This document shows positions 12,001-23,360 of a stretch of 64,000 bases of DNA, piece by piece. Position 1 is the stretch's first letter, and each line of letters begins with the position of its first letter. The notes below the pieces were generated by a model. It was not told where the DNA came from and made no database searches. It saw only the letters and a program-made list of their open reading frames with translations. This stretch comes from Fasciolopsis buskii (lineage: Eukaryota > Platyhelminthes > Trematoda > Plagiorchiida > Fasciolidae): the NCBI GenBank assembly GCA_008360955.1, contig LUCM01002882.1, positions 330,034 through 394,033 of the forward strand, read 5' to 3'. The position numbers and the translations under genes were made by a program.

Positions 12001-15000
12001 AGCTAGCTTGGACTATTCGGAAAAAGAGACCAAACAATGTAGTCGGCTTTTTGTTATCAAAATTGGTTAATTAACTTAACCTTTTCAGGAAGTCTCCCAG
12101 AAGACCTAAGATTAATTTATTACACTAAAAATTTTATTGCATCTCTCATTGGCAGCGTTTTGTAAATATGGTCTACTGATTGTGTAAAATATCGAAAAGA
12201 AGGACATTTAGCCTTTCACTGAGTCGTTGTAACCATTCTCAGGCAACTAAAACAAACTGAATAAGAGTTTTCAGTTTGATCAGACTTCATAGTGATCGAA
12301 AAGTGAAGTTAAACCAGACAAGCGTTTTTAAATATGGGTCTTTCTAGGTTTTTGCGAAGTGAGAAGGCCCATATTGATTGCGAAATTATTAAAGGTGTTG
12401 CATCACTGACTCAGACCATATTGGAATAAGTCACACAACAGTGTGAGATGAAGCTTCTTCAGTCGAAAGATCTTCTACATAATAACTAGCCTTTTGACAT
12501 CGGTTTTTGAATGCAAAAGTTTATATGCTTGAAAAAGTGGAAAAACGGAGCGTTTAGTTGCCTGACAGTTTGAACAAAGAGGAATTTTCAGATGTTCAAG
12601 TAAATCATTTGGCAACAGGAATCTGGGATGGCTGGTGAGCTCCCTTCATTAGAAGTAAGTACAGAAAACTGTAAAACCTGGCTCCAAAGGCCTCAGGGAG
12701 AGAAAAACAAAAATGGGACAGCAAAACACTGCTTGAAGACCGGTTATTGACTTTCAGTGGTATGTTAAAAAGTGGTCACTTTTCGGTCGGATGAAATTCA
12801 GTTAGCGAGACTAGGGGGAAAATAAAGCTTCTTCTAGTACGTGACTAGATTCATTGGATGTAAGATAATTACCGGTCAGAGAAGATGGCACTTATCCGAG
12901 GCCCTCGGATATTAGCAATTAGGCTGGCTCCAGTCAGATGCAACTTATAGCAAACAGCTCTGTGACTGTCAGTTCCCCAAAAGTATTGACCTCTAACATA
13001 AGGAAAAGTACGCCGTCTACAGTAATATAACATTCATTAATAAACTCGGGGCGGTCAAACGGCAAACATTATAGGTGGTTAAGTCAAATTCAATCCGCAT
13101 TTTTGCGACCAGTCTCTGCGTTCAAAGTAAACTTCTAAACATTTTGTTGCTCTTTTCCAAACATAGACAGCGTTATTATGTACGATTATGAGCTAGTGCT
13201 AAGCATGTAATATCGGTTAAACTTCACAACATTGTTTGCTCTTGTCGGCAATTTATTTCTTCCGGTTTACCGAATAAAATAAGTCATACTCTGAAAATTA
13301 GATGACGCATAGGCTTTAATACAAAATGGTGTGCTTGCCTGAATACAATTTACCTGCACTTTGCTTTCTCAGATGCCATAAGTTGTGACCTGCAAAAGAC
13401 TTAAAATTTGCAGTTACAGAAATCTTAACTCCAGCGGATCCCTACCTAACCAACTACCGCAAAGTATGGCTAAAACAAAGTTTGTGAATCTAAAGAATAA
13501 ATGTATTTGTCAAATTTATTTTTCATTTTTTATTCACATTTCAAATTTTTGTTTATCGCGATCTTCTTTTTCTTTGTTGCTGCATTTTTAGCTGGGATAA
13601 ACGTGGGTAGAAAAAACAACTTCATTTACCTTACTTGATTTCTGCTTTAATGTTTACCTACTTGAATGCTCAGAGTTGGTTCCTTTTGTTTGAAAATTAC
13701 ATCCCAGCAATCGAGTACGCCATCAAGACGAGTGGTATAGAACACCGTTGGCCGAACCGGACTCCAGCAACCGTCCGAAAGTCGACTTTCATGATACGCC
13801 GTCCACATGATTGCCGAGTCGCGAATGTCTTCTGACCAGATGCGGGCTGTCCAATCTCCAATACTGATGAAATTCTTTGGAAAAAATGGATTGCGCTGCA
13901 ATGCATAAACCGGTCCCAAATGTCCTGGATAGACGGCCACAATTTTCTCCGCCGGAGTTTTGCCTTTACGGTTACAAGCAATTATTGTTCCCTGGTAAGG
14001 ATTTAACAAGAACCAAAAGTCGAACTTCAAGAAGGGGGAATTTAATATGTGTGGTTGTCTTTTGGCACCGATGCATATTTAGACAGGAAACTTTCAGTCC
14101 AGCTCTAGTTTTTACGAATACTAGCCTTGCACTTAATCGTTGTAGTTTTGCTTGTTACCTTATATAGTTGAAGAACTTTTAAAGGAAAATCTTAAGATCA
14201 CAAGGAAAAGTGTATAAAGCTAAGACATTCTAAATGAATTAGTAAAATCAATCGCAGCACTTCATCCTATATCCTGAGGTCTTTGACGACTACGTTAAGA
14301 ATGTTCCCCCTCAGTCTACATTGTGTCAAATACTGCTTGTGCCTACCAATTTTTACCCAGTTCCAGCCCTAAAAAACCGTGTGCCAGTGGAATCTATATG
14401 GATTTTATCTGGGGGCGAGTGCGCGAGAAAAAATTCAGGTAAATTTAGGTAATTTCTTGAAACATTCAATCAGTGCAAATTACAGGATCATTTTCATCTG
14501 TTTTCTATTAAGACAAACCTGAATTAACTTCTGCCAAAGTTAAGCATTACTTTTCAACCATTTGGGTACGGTACCAACTACTGTCCAATTTTGAAGACGA
14601 AAGTCTACGTTTGTCTATGTTTGTCCGTTACCCTAAAGTTCTCGATTGCAAATTTCAGAGATTTCTCCTACAATTCGTATAATGTTGAGCTCACCGGATA
14701 CGATTAATAAGTCACCAGTTTCAAATATGAGCACAAATGTTTCATTTGTGGACTATTTCTTCATCGGGTAACAGCAAGAAAGTGAGTGTGCCAACAATCT
14801 TAATGGTGATAAACTGTTTTGATAATTGTTTAGGTTAAAAGAATGAACACAGTAAAGTTTATTCAGTACTTTGGAATGGTGCTCTGGAGTAAGAATTCAT
14901 TGTGCTTGGTCGCTGGGTCGTTTGAAACTAGCTATTTAATCAAACTTTTGACGGGTGAAGGCTTTGTCAGAAATAATATTTTAGCTTTTCAATCAGTTTT

Positions 15001-16453
15001 CTACCAGTCAATCGCGAAGAGAAACCTGAAGATGACTAATGAAACACGATATTTTCATGTTAACCAGAACAAATTGCAACAGTTATTCCCAAACATCAAT
15101 GTCTACCTCTGTTCTCTTGTCATTTATACCGCACTTTCACATCGAGAGCATCTGGTTAAATGGTCGGAAGCCTACCAAAATGCAAATAAGGACAATTTTG
15201 TCTGCAAAGTGATCGCACTTTTAAAATATCTGATACCTTTCCGTTTGAAAGACAAATTATTTCTGAGGTTTTAATCCATCTTTTATTTAAGAATTATTTA
15301 TGACTGATGAATACTCACCTGTTCTGTTCCAGCCATGAATTTTGTTGGTATCGTGGATTCATATTCCAAAGCATAAGCTCCTTGGGCGCATGCAAAATCT
15401 TGTTTCTTAGTTGGATCCAGATAGAGCAATTCTGTGGGTTCCGACATTTTTCTGACATCCCACCACAAAACCTGACCGTCAGTACCTGTGGAAAAGCATT
15501 CAGTGCCTGTTTTTGACTGGATCCAAATGACTTTCCAGGCAGGATCGCGGTGACTTTGTTCAACCGGTGATACTTCAACTGGTTGTGATCCTTTTCGCCT
15601 ATCCCAAAGGGCTATAAGTGGAATACAAAAAACACAAGAATAACTACCTAGCTGACCGCTGTAACATCCACTAATGAGTGTATGTGAATCTTTCGGGTTA
15701 TATTCGATGCATACTAGCGGTGATGCTGGCTTCAAAACAAGTTCCGGTTTGTTTGGATTCCCCAAATCCCAGATATATGATTCCAATGATGTGCCTGGTG
15801 AAGCAGCTTGAAACTCTGTATTACAATAAGCAATAGCTAGTTTCGATGGCCCATCGGGAAACCAAGATATGTGGGTAACGCTGCGCTTTAGGTCGTTTGT
15901 GTCCCTGAGAATAACTTTTTCCATCAAAGGTGATTTACAAATACCTTAAAATGTTTACTGTTTTCGCTGATGGTGGTTCTTCACTTGTGATATTATCAAG
16001 TTCATCAAAGTAGTTTTCATATATATTAATGGCATTATTTTGTTTAATGCAATGTTCCATTATCTGAAGCAACAGAGCGCTTTCGTAAAAATTTGAGACA
16101 GTAATTACCCCTCCTAGTCTCTGTACTGTTGCTGTATATAATTCATCCTTTTCAATTTTTTTGCGATACCGGATGACTTGATCTGGTTCTTGGGCGTTCA
16201 CATCCTTCGGCCATCCTCCTTCTGTGTGATTTATTCCTCTTGATTCCGTATGATACCTCTCTGTGTTGACTTCATGTTCCGACATCTCTTTAGAACACTG
16301 AACCCCTCTATCAATAGGATTTTTTTCAATGTAATTTGCCGCAAGTTCAGGATCAGGAAGTATGTCGACATGTAACTCCGCATTTCTATCTGTGAAATTA
16401 CATTGTCTTCCGAATTCCGCTCTCTTCTTAGTGTATACATATGTAATTTCCAT
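5844..16453 (-). CDS. DNAI2: Axonemal dynein intermediate chain 2 (outer arm), 7 coding exons; 3' end not found
   Basis: Joined exons 16453-16109, 16063-15945, 15904-15648, 15611-15319, 13991-13662, 10050-9817 and 6008-5844 give 1743 nt (581 codons) in one frame. The product matches DNAI2 from end to end: start [15 protein letters not shown], the GGWPKDVN and [10 protein letters not shown] motifs, then WD-repeat blocks ([69 protein letters not shown]) and the [13 protein letters not shown] helix followed by an acidic/Glu-Ala-rich tail. DNAI2 is a WD-repeat intermediate chain that pairs with DNAI1 in the outer dynein arm of motile cilia and sperm flagella. The vertebrate protein is about 600 residues, so this is nearly complete. 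Start chosen at 16453 because family homology begins there; an in-frame ATG at 16492 adds 13 unrelated residues. Exon 7 ends at a GTAAGT donor; if that is not used, the frame runs on to a stop near 5760 with 27 unrelated residues. Confidence 0.96.
7560..8010 (-). mobile_element. Penelope-like element remnant (GIY-YIG endonuclease end)
   Basis: Minus-strand frames read MTATLFDQ (frame-broken), [20 protein letters not shown], then [43 protein letters not shown] and [16 protein letters not shown]. This is the linker, GIY-YIG-type core (VIYKV.C, CCVGQT, R..EH-like) and C-terminal motif order of Penelope-like retroelements. The family's EH pair is here KHEN. No reverse transcriptase part was seen, and stops break the tail, so it is an old 3' fragment in the last long DNAI2 intron. 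Confidence 0.83.
8285..8400 (+). mobile_element. tRNA-like SINE fragment
   Basis: Contains an A-box-like GGTGGTAACACGCC and a B-box-like GGTTTGAACAC about 35 nt later, the spacing of a tRNA-type internal promoter. Stems cannot be paired into a good cloverleaf, so a SINE remnant is likelier than a tRNA gene. Confidence 0.5.
9817..10050 (-). CDS. DNAI2: DNAI2 exon 6
   Basis: 78 codons, phase 0: [15 protein letters not shown], the last WD blade, then [20 protein letters not shown] and a basic helix ending KAQAG. Donor is GGA|GTAAGC. Confidence 0.96.
10051..13661 (-). other. DNAI2 intron 5 (3.6 kb)
   Basis: Strongly AT-rich, bounded by GTAGGT and CTACAG. No coding remnant, array or hairpin family was recognised on either strand. 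Confidence 0.9.
13662..13991 (-). CDS. DNAI2: DNAI2 exon 5
   Basis: 110 codons, phase 0 at both ends: [68 protein letters not shown]. Donor is CAA|GTAGGT. Confidence 0.97.
13992..15318 (-). other. DNAI2 intron 4 (1.3 kb)
   Basis: AT-rich and bounded by GTGAGT and TTACCAG. The only long open frame is 143 codons on the opposite strand (14843-15274), with no family resemblance I can recognise. No repeat family was recognised here. Confidence 0.9.
15319..15611 (-). CDS. DNAI2: DNAI2 exon 4
   Basis: Encodes [36 protein letters not shown] and TKFMAGTEQ. Ends in phase 0 at CAG|GTGAGT. Confidence 0.96.
15612..15647 (-). other. DNAI2 intron 3, 36-nt micro-intron open in frame
   Basis: Bounded by GTAGTT and CTTATAG, phase 1. 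Splicing gives [13 protein letters not shown], the WD-repeat core. Its 12 codons contain no stop, so retention would insert 12 residues into a WD blade. Confidence 0.92.
15648..15904 (-). CDS. DNAI2: DNAI2 exon 3
   Basis: Encodes the start of the WD-repeat domain: [40 protein letters not shown]. Ends in phase 1. Confidence 0.95.
15905..15944 (-). other. DNAI2 intron 2, 40-nt micro-intron
   Basis: Bounded by GTATTT and TTCTCAG, phase 2. Splicing restores [12 protein letters not shown], matching the family. Retention would shift the frame and meet a stop at once. Confidence 0.93.
15945..16063 (-). CDS. DNAI2: DNAI2 exon 2
   Basis: Encodes [18 protein letters not shown] to SAKTVNIL and ends after the first two bases of an Arg codon (phase 2). 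Confidence 0.95.
16064..16108 (-). other. DNAI2 intron 1, 45-nt micro-intron open in frame
   Basis: Bounded by GTAATT and TTGCTTCAG, phase 0. Removing it joins ..RLGG to [10 protein letters not shown].. exactly as in the family. Its length is 15 codons without a stop, so a simple reading frame runs straight through it. Confidence 0.92.
16109..16453 (-). CDS. DNAI2: DNAI2 exon 1
   Basis: 115 codons from the ATG at 16453. It encodes the conserved N-terminus with the [22 protein letters not shown] and [12 protein letters not shown] motifs and ends in QRLGG at a phase-0 GTAATT donor. Confidence 0.95.
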
Positions 16454-16815
16454 CCTCGCTTTTAAAGGCCAAGGTGTCAGGTCAGGCTTCAAAATTTCGC
16501 CAGATTGCTCTCACTGAGTTACACCATACCAAACAAAACGTGTTGAAGGTCATTTGTTGGAAGAGCCTTGAAGTCTTGAAGAAGCTCGCCGGTGGAGGGC
16601 CAGACCAGTAGATTCCGATTGTCTAATTGCCCATTTGTCACCAGAATTATAGGCTGAAACGAGAGAAACTAGGATGAAAAGGGAAGGTGGTATAAACTCA
16701 ACAAAAGCAATAATAGCTATCGGTGTCATCGTCAAGTGCGACTCCCCAATTGGTGCAATGAAATGCTGCGAAAACTGAAAGGTACTTACTTATGGAGGAC
16801 CTCGAGGAGTGAGTC
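16454..16815 (-). promoter_or_regulatory. DNAI2 5' flank
   Basis: 362 nt between the DNAI2 start codon and the end of a same-strand CR1-like remnant. A CCAATTGG (CCAAT box on both strands) lies at 16746-16753. I saw no clear RFX X-box or TATA box, although ciliary genes often carry an X-box. Extent inferred only from position. Confidence 0.4.
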
Positions 16816-18260
16816 ATAAATGAATGTTAAGGCTCTTTTTGAAGATGACCTTAATCCGTGAACTGGCAACTCCTTCGGGCAGGGCATTCCAAGGGGAAAT
16901 TACTATAGTAAAGAAGACCTCAGGTCTGAGGAGGGTGCTGGGCCGAGGCTTAAAGAGTTTTTCATTGGCCCCTAGAGGAGAAGGGTGCGTTCAAAATGAA
17001 AAATTCAACTGAATTCATTAGCCACCTATCATTGTGCTATGGTTAGTCCCCGATGTGTTTACATCATTCGCGAGGTGATGAGTGTATTTTATGTCGCTTA
17101 TTTATTAATCCTATTTTGTTTTTATCCTCATATATTTCGACTGAAACGCAAAATTATTTTTTGTACGAAAAAGTCTATACATTTCCATACAGCCAGCTCT
17201 GACGAAGAACGTTTGAGCGGTAGGAATAAACCACATCTGATGGGCCTTACCTCCAGGATTTATGGTAGGCGAGGAAGATAAGGGAGAAAAGCGAGAGGGC
17301 ACAACGTTTGTCAGTCAGTTTTTCTTTTATAATCACTACCGTTCGTTTGGGTGCCCGAAGTGCATTAGTTGGCTGCCGTTCTCCAGTAGCGAGAGGATAC
17401 ACGTGTCATTCCACTCGCGAGAACTTTGGGAAGGATCGCCGGATCAGCTTTAAGACCGAAAATGCTTCTAAGACGGTAAGTGGATGGGGACGGGAGAAGC
17501 ATAGACCAGTGTTTGGCCAGAAGCCTAGCACATTGTGGCCACCCGAAACTTGATTGTCCTGATCCATTACCAAATGACACTGCCGCATATTTCATCGTTT
17601 TTGCGAAGATTACAGTCGATTCAATTCGTGGCTTGGTTGGAAGAGATCTATTTCTGTCCTGCATATGACCACATAGTCAACATGCATGACAGTGATAGAA
17701 GAGCGGGATAGAGGGAGACCGGTGATTTAATCTATAAATAAAAGGTGACCAAAAGCTGGCTTTCAAAGGAATGTCACATGAGACTGACAAAGGTTTAGAA
17801 GTTGCGTTGATGACAAAACCTTAGTCAGTAAGAATGCTGCTCGGCGGGTCTAGTAGGTGACATGAGATTCCGTATGCTCCAAGCTTATATATTAGAGGGG
17901 CATGGGAAACGCTGTCGAATGCTCTCAACGAGGCTACGAATATGGCATGTGAAATCTGTCCGTCCTCACAGGTTTTAGTGAGGCAGTCCATGACATTCGT
18001 CAAGTTGGTAGTGCAAGACCTAACTAAAGTGAAACAGTTAGCAACTTATCAGTTTGTAAGTAGGAAAGGACGGATAACTTCAGTATCGTGTCAAGGAATT
18101 TGCCTGCGAATATGTTAAGGGAAAGTAGTCTTTAGGGTGTGGTAGAATGCCGGATTACCGTTTTCGGAATTAGTCCTATAATTTCGTCTACACGTAGACG
18201 AGTAGATTTCGCTGACAAAGAAGGCCCAAAAAGAGTAAAACCTGGGCTGCTAAAGTCATG
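16816..18260 (-). mobile_element. CR1-like reverse transcriptase remnant upstream of DNAI2
   Basis: Minus-strand frames in order: NVMDCLTKTCEDGQISHAIF and RAFDSVSHAPLIYKLGAYGI (18003-17821, the conserved AFDSVSH block), a degraded ADD box, LTVLEAFSVLKLIRRSFPKF, and at the end the C-terminal motif ISPWNALPEGV..SRINVIFKKSL (about 17000-16830; family WN.LP...V....FK..L). Same strand as DNAI2, ending 363 nt before its start codon. Confidence 0.85.
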
Positions 18261-20799
18261 TCGATGTCTTTAAGTGGGTGGCCCATGCTACACCGCCCCA
18301 AGTTTCAGTTTCATCCGTGGTTGTTAGTAAACTAGCGAACTCTTCTAATAGTAATAACACCTCCAGGGTTTTTCCTTATTAAGAAAAATATGCTTAGTTT
18401 TTCTAGGGCCAGATACCTGCGTAGCCAATTGCTGACGTTCTACCTGGGCTTCACCTGTGACAGGCATAGCTGCGCAATGACTTTCTATTCGGCGCCATTA
18501 TAGTGAAAACCGTCAGCGGTGTTGATCGATTTATCCATGCACACGAATAACTACACCTAACGGCCTGTCCACGCATTTTACAATTCACAAGTTTCTGCAC
18601 TAAATGACGCCGTCCTGTCACCCAAAATTAACGGCACACAGACTGCTGGGAGCGTTGCCTTGTCGTTGTTTTTTCATAATTTTACACTCTCCTTATTGGC
18701 ACCTCTCGGCGTGACTTTGGTTTTTGGTTCCTATTACTAAAGTAATAAAGCACTTTTAAAGTATATAAAACGTTTTCTCCACAAAATTCGCCGATAATGC
18801 TTTTTGCAATAAATATCAGTATGCAACTATATTTCTACTGAACTTTTAACTGTCACAAACTGCCATTGGCAAAATCTCAATTTCGAGTCTGCTTTAGTTT
18901 ATCGGCCAAAACACCTGGCCCGTTTTCCAGTCTTTAAGGTATGATGCATCCATCGGCAACTTTAAGTGTCTACTTCAATACACATTCGTGCAAAATGTAA
19001 CGGCTCCCCTTACCAACAGTTACGTTCCTTATTAATATAACACATAACAGCTTCGTTTAAATGGCGGTCCCCAAGCATAGGCCTACCAAAGTCTTAGCTG
19101 CTGAACGCATCGTATGCACACTCTCACTACCCATTTGCCGGCCTCCAACATGCACAGCTAGTGTCAGGGACGCAGTCATGGTGACTAATGGTAAAGTATG
19201 AAAAATAGTGCAAACGATTCGCGAGATCAACAAAAATGTATCATTGGTGGAACCAATGACCACAAAGCTGTTTCTGCTCATAAACTTAACCGAAACGCCT
19301 GAAAATCCACTACGCGAACACCTCGTTAGTGTCTGTCAATTTATTGACCCAGTGTTCCCAGAAATTAAATGAGGAAACCTAAGGGCCTCTATTGTTGTGA
19401 TTTATAATGGTCATTAGACTCGCTTAAAAATACTGGAGTCTCAGCTTCCAATATGATATGGCACCCCTTCCACTGTCTTATAATACGTGAACGACCATCA
19501 AGCAGATCCGGTCTAGTACTGTTTCAGTTCCTTAGTCCCGCTGCTGCAAGGCGGTTTTTGAAGAGTGAAGCTACCATGGACTTATGTACCTCGGTCAAGT
19601 GCGACAAAATAATCAAGGAAAAATCCTGTATTCAGAGGGAGGCACTCAGACTGCATACAAGCTGGACTCCAAAAAGAGCCACATCAAACGGGATTTCCCC
19701 AAGCATTGCTATGAGCCTAGTGTCCAAACCGGTCGACGTGGCCCTACCTCTGCCAAAGCAAGTGTCTACTTAGACAGCTCATCACCATCTAATTTAGCAA
19801 GACCCCGGAAAGCTTCCGCACATGACCCCCTTTCCTGTGGCTTTATCGATAGACCGTAAAGAACCCTTCCCTCCTAACGAACCCGAAATATCAGGCATCA
19901 ATTACAAATAGCCCTGTCTCATTGAGGTTTTAAAAGAATAGTTGTTGATGATGAACCTATACTTGTATCCTCAACAAGCGATCCATTATACCCCAGTGGA
20001 ACAACGCCAGCACGATGAGTCCAGCGAAGAAATTACTCAGGCCCCCTATTTATTACTTTGAATAGCCCGCCACCCTGGTGCCTCAATTGTCTGGCTCTAA
20101 CCGCACGGTGATTCCACTGCAGGCCTCCCGTTTCACGGGGATCGAAAGGTCGCTGCCGAGAGAATTCCCATGCCGAAAAAAACCGCAGACTCGCATCGTA
20201 GATTTAAAGGAACTGGTATTGCACCATCTATTCCTTGTAAAAGGCTTTCGTCGTTTCGTGAAATTGGCCAAGATACATATGTGGCCTCCACGTAGCATGC
20301 ATCCACCGTCATACTAACAATAGCACAAAACTCCGCTTAACAGCGCCACGGCCCAAATCACAAGGACCGTATCCCATCCCACTAACATCCTTTTTTCGGT
20401 TATACCTACCCAACTAGAAAATTCCCTCTTCCTCCCTCCTTTCTGAACCACCACAACCTTGTCATTCCTACAAAAACAAACTCCGTTTCTGCCTCTCTCC
20501 TTACTTCTCTTCTCAGTGTTTCGGGTTGCGTCCATATTAGTAGATTAAATAATGTTGTCTGCATTTGTTCCTCGTCTCCGCCTTCTTCTGCAAAAGCTCA
20601 TTTAGCGTCCACTGAGACAGACTTATTAACGCCTGCCTGGCCGCCTAATCCCATTACTTTCGACTCTTTGGGCACCACCCCTTTCTCTTTGCAACCCCAC
20701 AGCTCACCCTGCCGCGGCAGCAATGTAAACCCCTTTTTGCGGTAATTACCTTTCGTTCTATCCTAAATAAACTCAGTTACTTAAAAAGCTTTGCTGTGT
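18261..20799. other. Unassigned intergenic DNA
   Basis: Open frames at 19057-19281 (minus), 19453-19859 and 20078-20317 (plus) and 20314-20535 (minus) show no family motif I recognise. The 20330-20760 stretch is pyrimidine-rich on the plus strand. Confidence 0.3.
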
Positions 20800-23360
20800 C
20801 ATGCAGCATGGATATTATTTTCATCATTGAGTCACGACTTAATGAGAAAACCCAATAGCGTGACCTCCGTTGCTGGATGCCAATCTTTCAGAGGAACTGG
20901 AAACAGCCGCTGCGTGGGTTGTTGCCTTGTCCTTGCAAAACAAGACATCAGTCTTTATTCTACCGCATCCTACACTTCAACTAATCCAAGAATTATTATG
21001 GCCCACCATCGAGGTGTCGTCTTGTGTTATGCATATGGCCTGTATTTATCGCCCTCCATCTCATAGCAAAATAGGGCTCCCTCTCTTGGCAGATGCATTT
21101 GACTACCTCGTCCTCTCCCATCATTATCCAAAATTGTGCTGGTCCACAATCGCCACGCCAACAAAACAAACATCGGCTTTCTCCCGCCTACTTCTTTAGG
21201 TTTGCTTTGAAAATAGTTTCCAGGGATAAACATTAGGGTAGTTCATTTTTGGTTCAATGCTCATGTTTCCCGCTCCAGTCATCTTACCAACACAACTCGT
21301 CCACTCCATTTAAAATGGCAACTTCTATCCTCTCTGTTGAGCGAATGTGATTGGGGAAGCTTTCGTCTAACGAATGACTCACAGGGGTTGAAGATAAATT
21401 TTACAGTAATAGGGGAAGCTGCATTCCGACGCTGATGATTAGAAGCGAATATCCAGAAACAGAACTTCGCAACATACCTCACTGAAAGCCTAATACGTCA
21501 AGTTACAGATGAACTTTTCACTGAATCACGACTTTTCCAAGTTTATTCATTTGCATTTTCTCTATGGCACTGCCTCTCGCCTAAGTTTATATCTCCTCAG
21601 GAAGAACGAACTAACGCGATGAGACTTCGAAATTATCCCGTGATGCTTCTCAAAATGTACAAACTGAGATCTCGCGATGGCATGCCTGCGGAGCTCTTCC
21701 TAATCTCACCTATCTCGGGCGACCACAGAAGACACAGTCAATATTCCCTCTCCTTTACAGCTTCATCTGCAGCCAGGCACCCACCCCAACTACAGAATAG
21801 GAAAACCCAGCCTTGTCTTCTGTATCCTCCGATGTTAAGTTTATTGGACGATATGCCCTGATTTACCCGTAATACTGTTCAACCTCTTCACAATTTTAAT
21901 AAACTTTGGCGTATTTCCGATTGAATTGAAGCATTCTGTAATAACTTTCCACCATAATAAAGGATCCACACATGATCTATCCCGTAATCGATACATCAGC
22001 CGCCGGCCTAATATCCTTAGGATTATGGAAATGTGGCAAAATGTTTAACCGCGGGCTTACTCTTGGCATCCAAAATAGCTTGCGATGGCAGCACCGCTCC
22101 CTCTATCCTACTCGTGCCGAAACTGCTATTTTGAATTTCCTAACATTTCAATCAACTTAGTGAACCGGATTTTGGCTCTCGGAGTCATCCACTGTTTTAT
22201 GTCTGGTGCTTTTGACAGCGTTCCTTATTTGCATCTCATATCCGGAGTCAGCTCCGTTGTGTTCATTGATCCTCTATCTTGGCTCTCGTTTTACCTAAAA
22301 CAAAGATCGCAGGTGGTATCCATTGATGGCATTACCTCTAATCCCAGGACTGTTACAAGTGGTGCCATACAAGGCAGAGTGCATGGTCCATCGCTATCTT
22401 ATGTACATATTATTGACGCACTAAACTGAATATTCCACGGTGTCCCCTCCCCGGTTACGGATGACGTAAATATGAATTACCCTCTTAAACCCAATGGAGT
22501 TAGTACTGCGGTGGGAAAAATCTGTGCTGCTTTGTTCGCTTTGAATGGTCTGTTTAGCTCCGGAATGATGGGCATCTCTGCCGAAAAGCGAGAAGTACCC
22601 AGATGTAGGTGTGCATTGCTTAAACTTTCAATTTTGCTGCGCTGATCTCCTGTAGCTTGTAGACTTACAATTCGTGACCTTGGTCTCAAATACTCAACTA
22701 AATTTCTCACAGGACGTAGTTATTCAGTCGGCTGAAGCTAATAAAAATATAAGTCTGATTTTTCGCCCAGCGAATCTAACCGAGAGCATTCTCTGTATTT
22801 ATAAAACACAAGTTGTACCACTATTTTAGTATGGCACTTTGTTGTGCTCCAGCAAGTCATAGCCAAGCAGGATTGCCATTGAAAATCAGAAGCAAAGTTT
22901 CATCAAGCCTGTGATCGTTAGGTCGACGACTGTGAATTAAAAAGAACGCTGTTTGATTTTTAACTTGAGCCGGTTTCGCTACGACTAAGAACTGCACAAC
23001 CTGGAGAATAGGCATTCCTTCTCCATCGACCAGCTTATATTCTTACCCACCACTCTCTACCCTTTCCGCCACAGGTCTCTAACCATCCATATAAAAAATT
23101 GCTTTTTTATTGCATTTCTCTGTTGTTGTTTATTTCAAGCTTTGGAACAAGCTTCCCATTAAAACTTGCAACATACAGAACCAATCCAATCTTAAGGCTG
23201 CCCTAAATGCCTACGGAAGTGTCATCAAAGTCCCTCAACTGATCAACACCCATATCTCTGAAGAGTCCTTTCCAGTCAGCTACCGGCCTCTGAAATTCCA
23301 CGCTGACCCTTTCCTCCACCACAACCCGGATGATGAAATCAGGGCCATGCATATGTAGAT
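20800..23360 (+). mobile_element. CR1-like element, endonuclease plus reverse transcriptase, decayed
   Basis: Endonuclease traces come first: DIIFIIESRLNEKT and CIYRPPSHSKIGLPLLADAF (about 20812-21110; compare TESRLN, CIYRPPS). The RT block follows at 22085-22730: SGAFDSVPYLHLIS, WLSFYLKQRSQVVSIDG, TSGAIQGRVHGPSL, a broken active site TDDVNMNYPLKPN, then the YK..V-type region. The C-terminal motif FKLWNKLPIKTCNIQNQSNL is at 23130-23190. Domains are in native order, making this the most complete CR1-like copy in the window, but it is split by many frameshifts. Confidence 0.87.

Noticed and set aside
14843..15274. 143-codon plus-strand open frame in DNAI2 intron 4
   Set aside because: AT-rich, unrecognised, antisense to a spliced gene; length is compatible with chance.
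16454..16492. Upstream in-frame ATG adding 13 residues to DNAI2
   Set aside because: Family homology starts exactly at the second Met (16453).
19057..19281. Hydrophobic minus-strand frame resembling a membrane segment
   Set aside because: Isolated, no start context or splice partners; cannot be supported.
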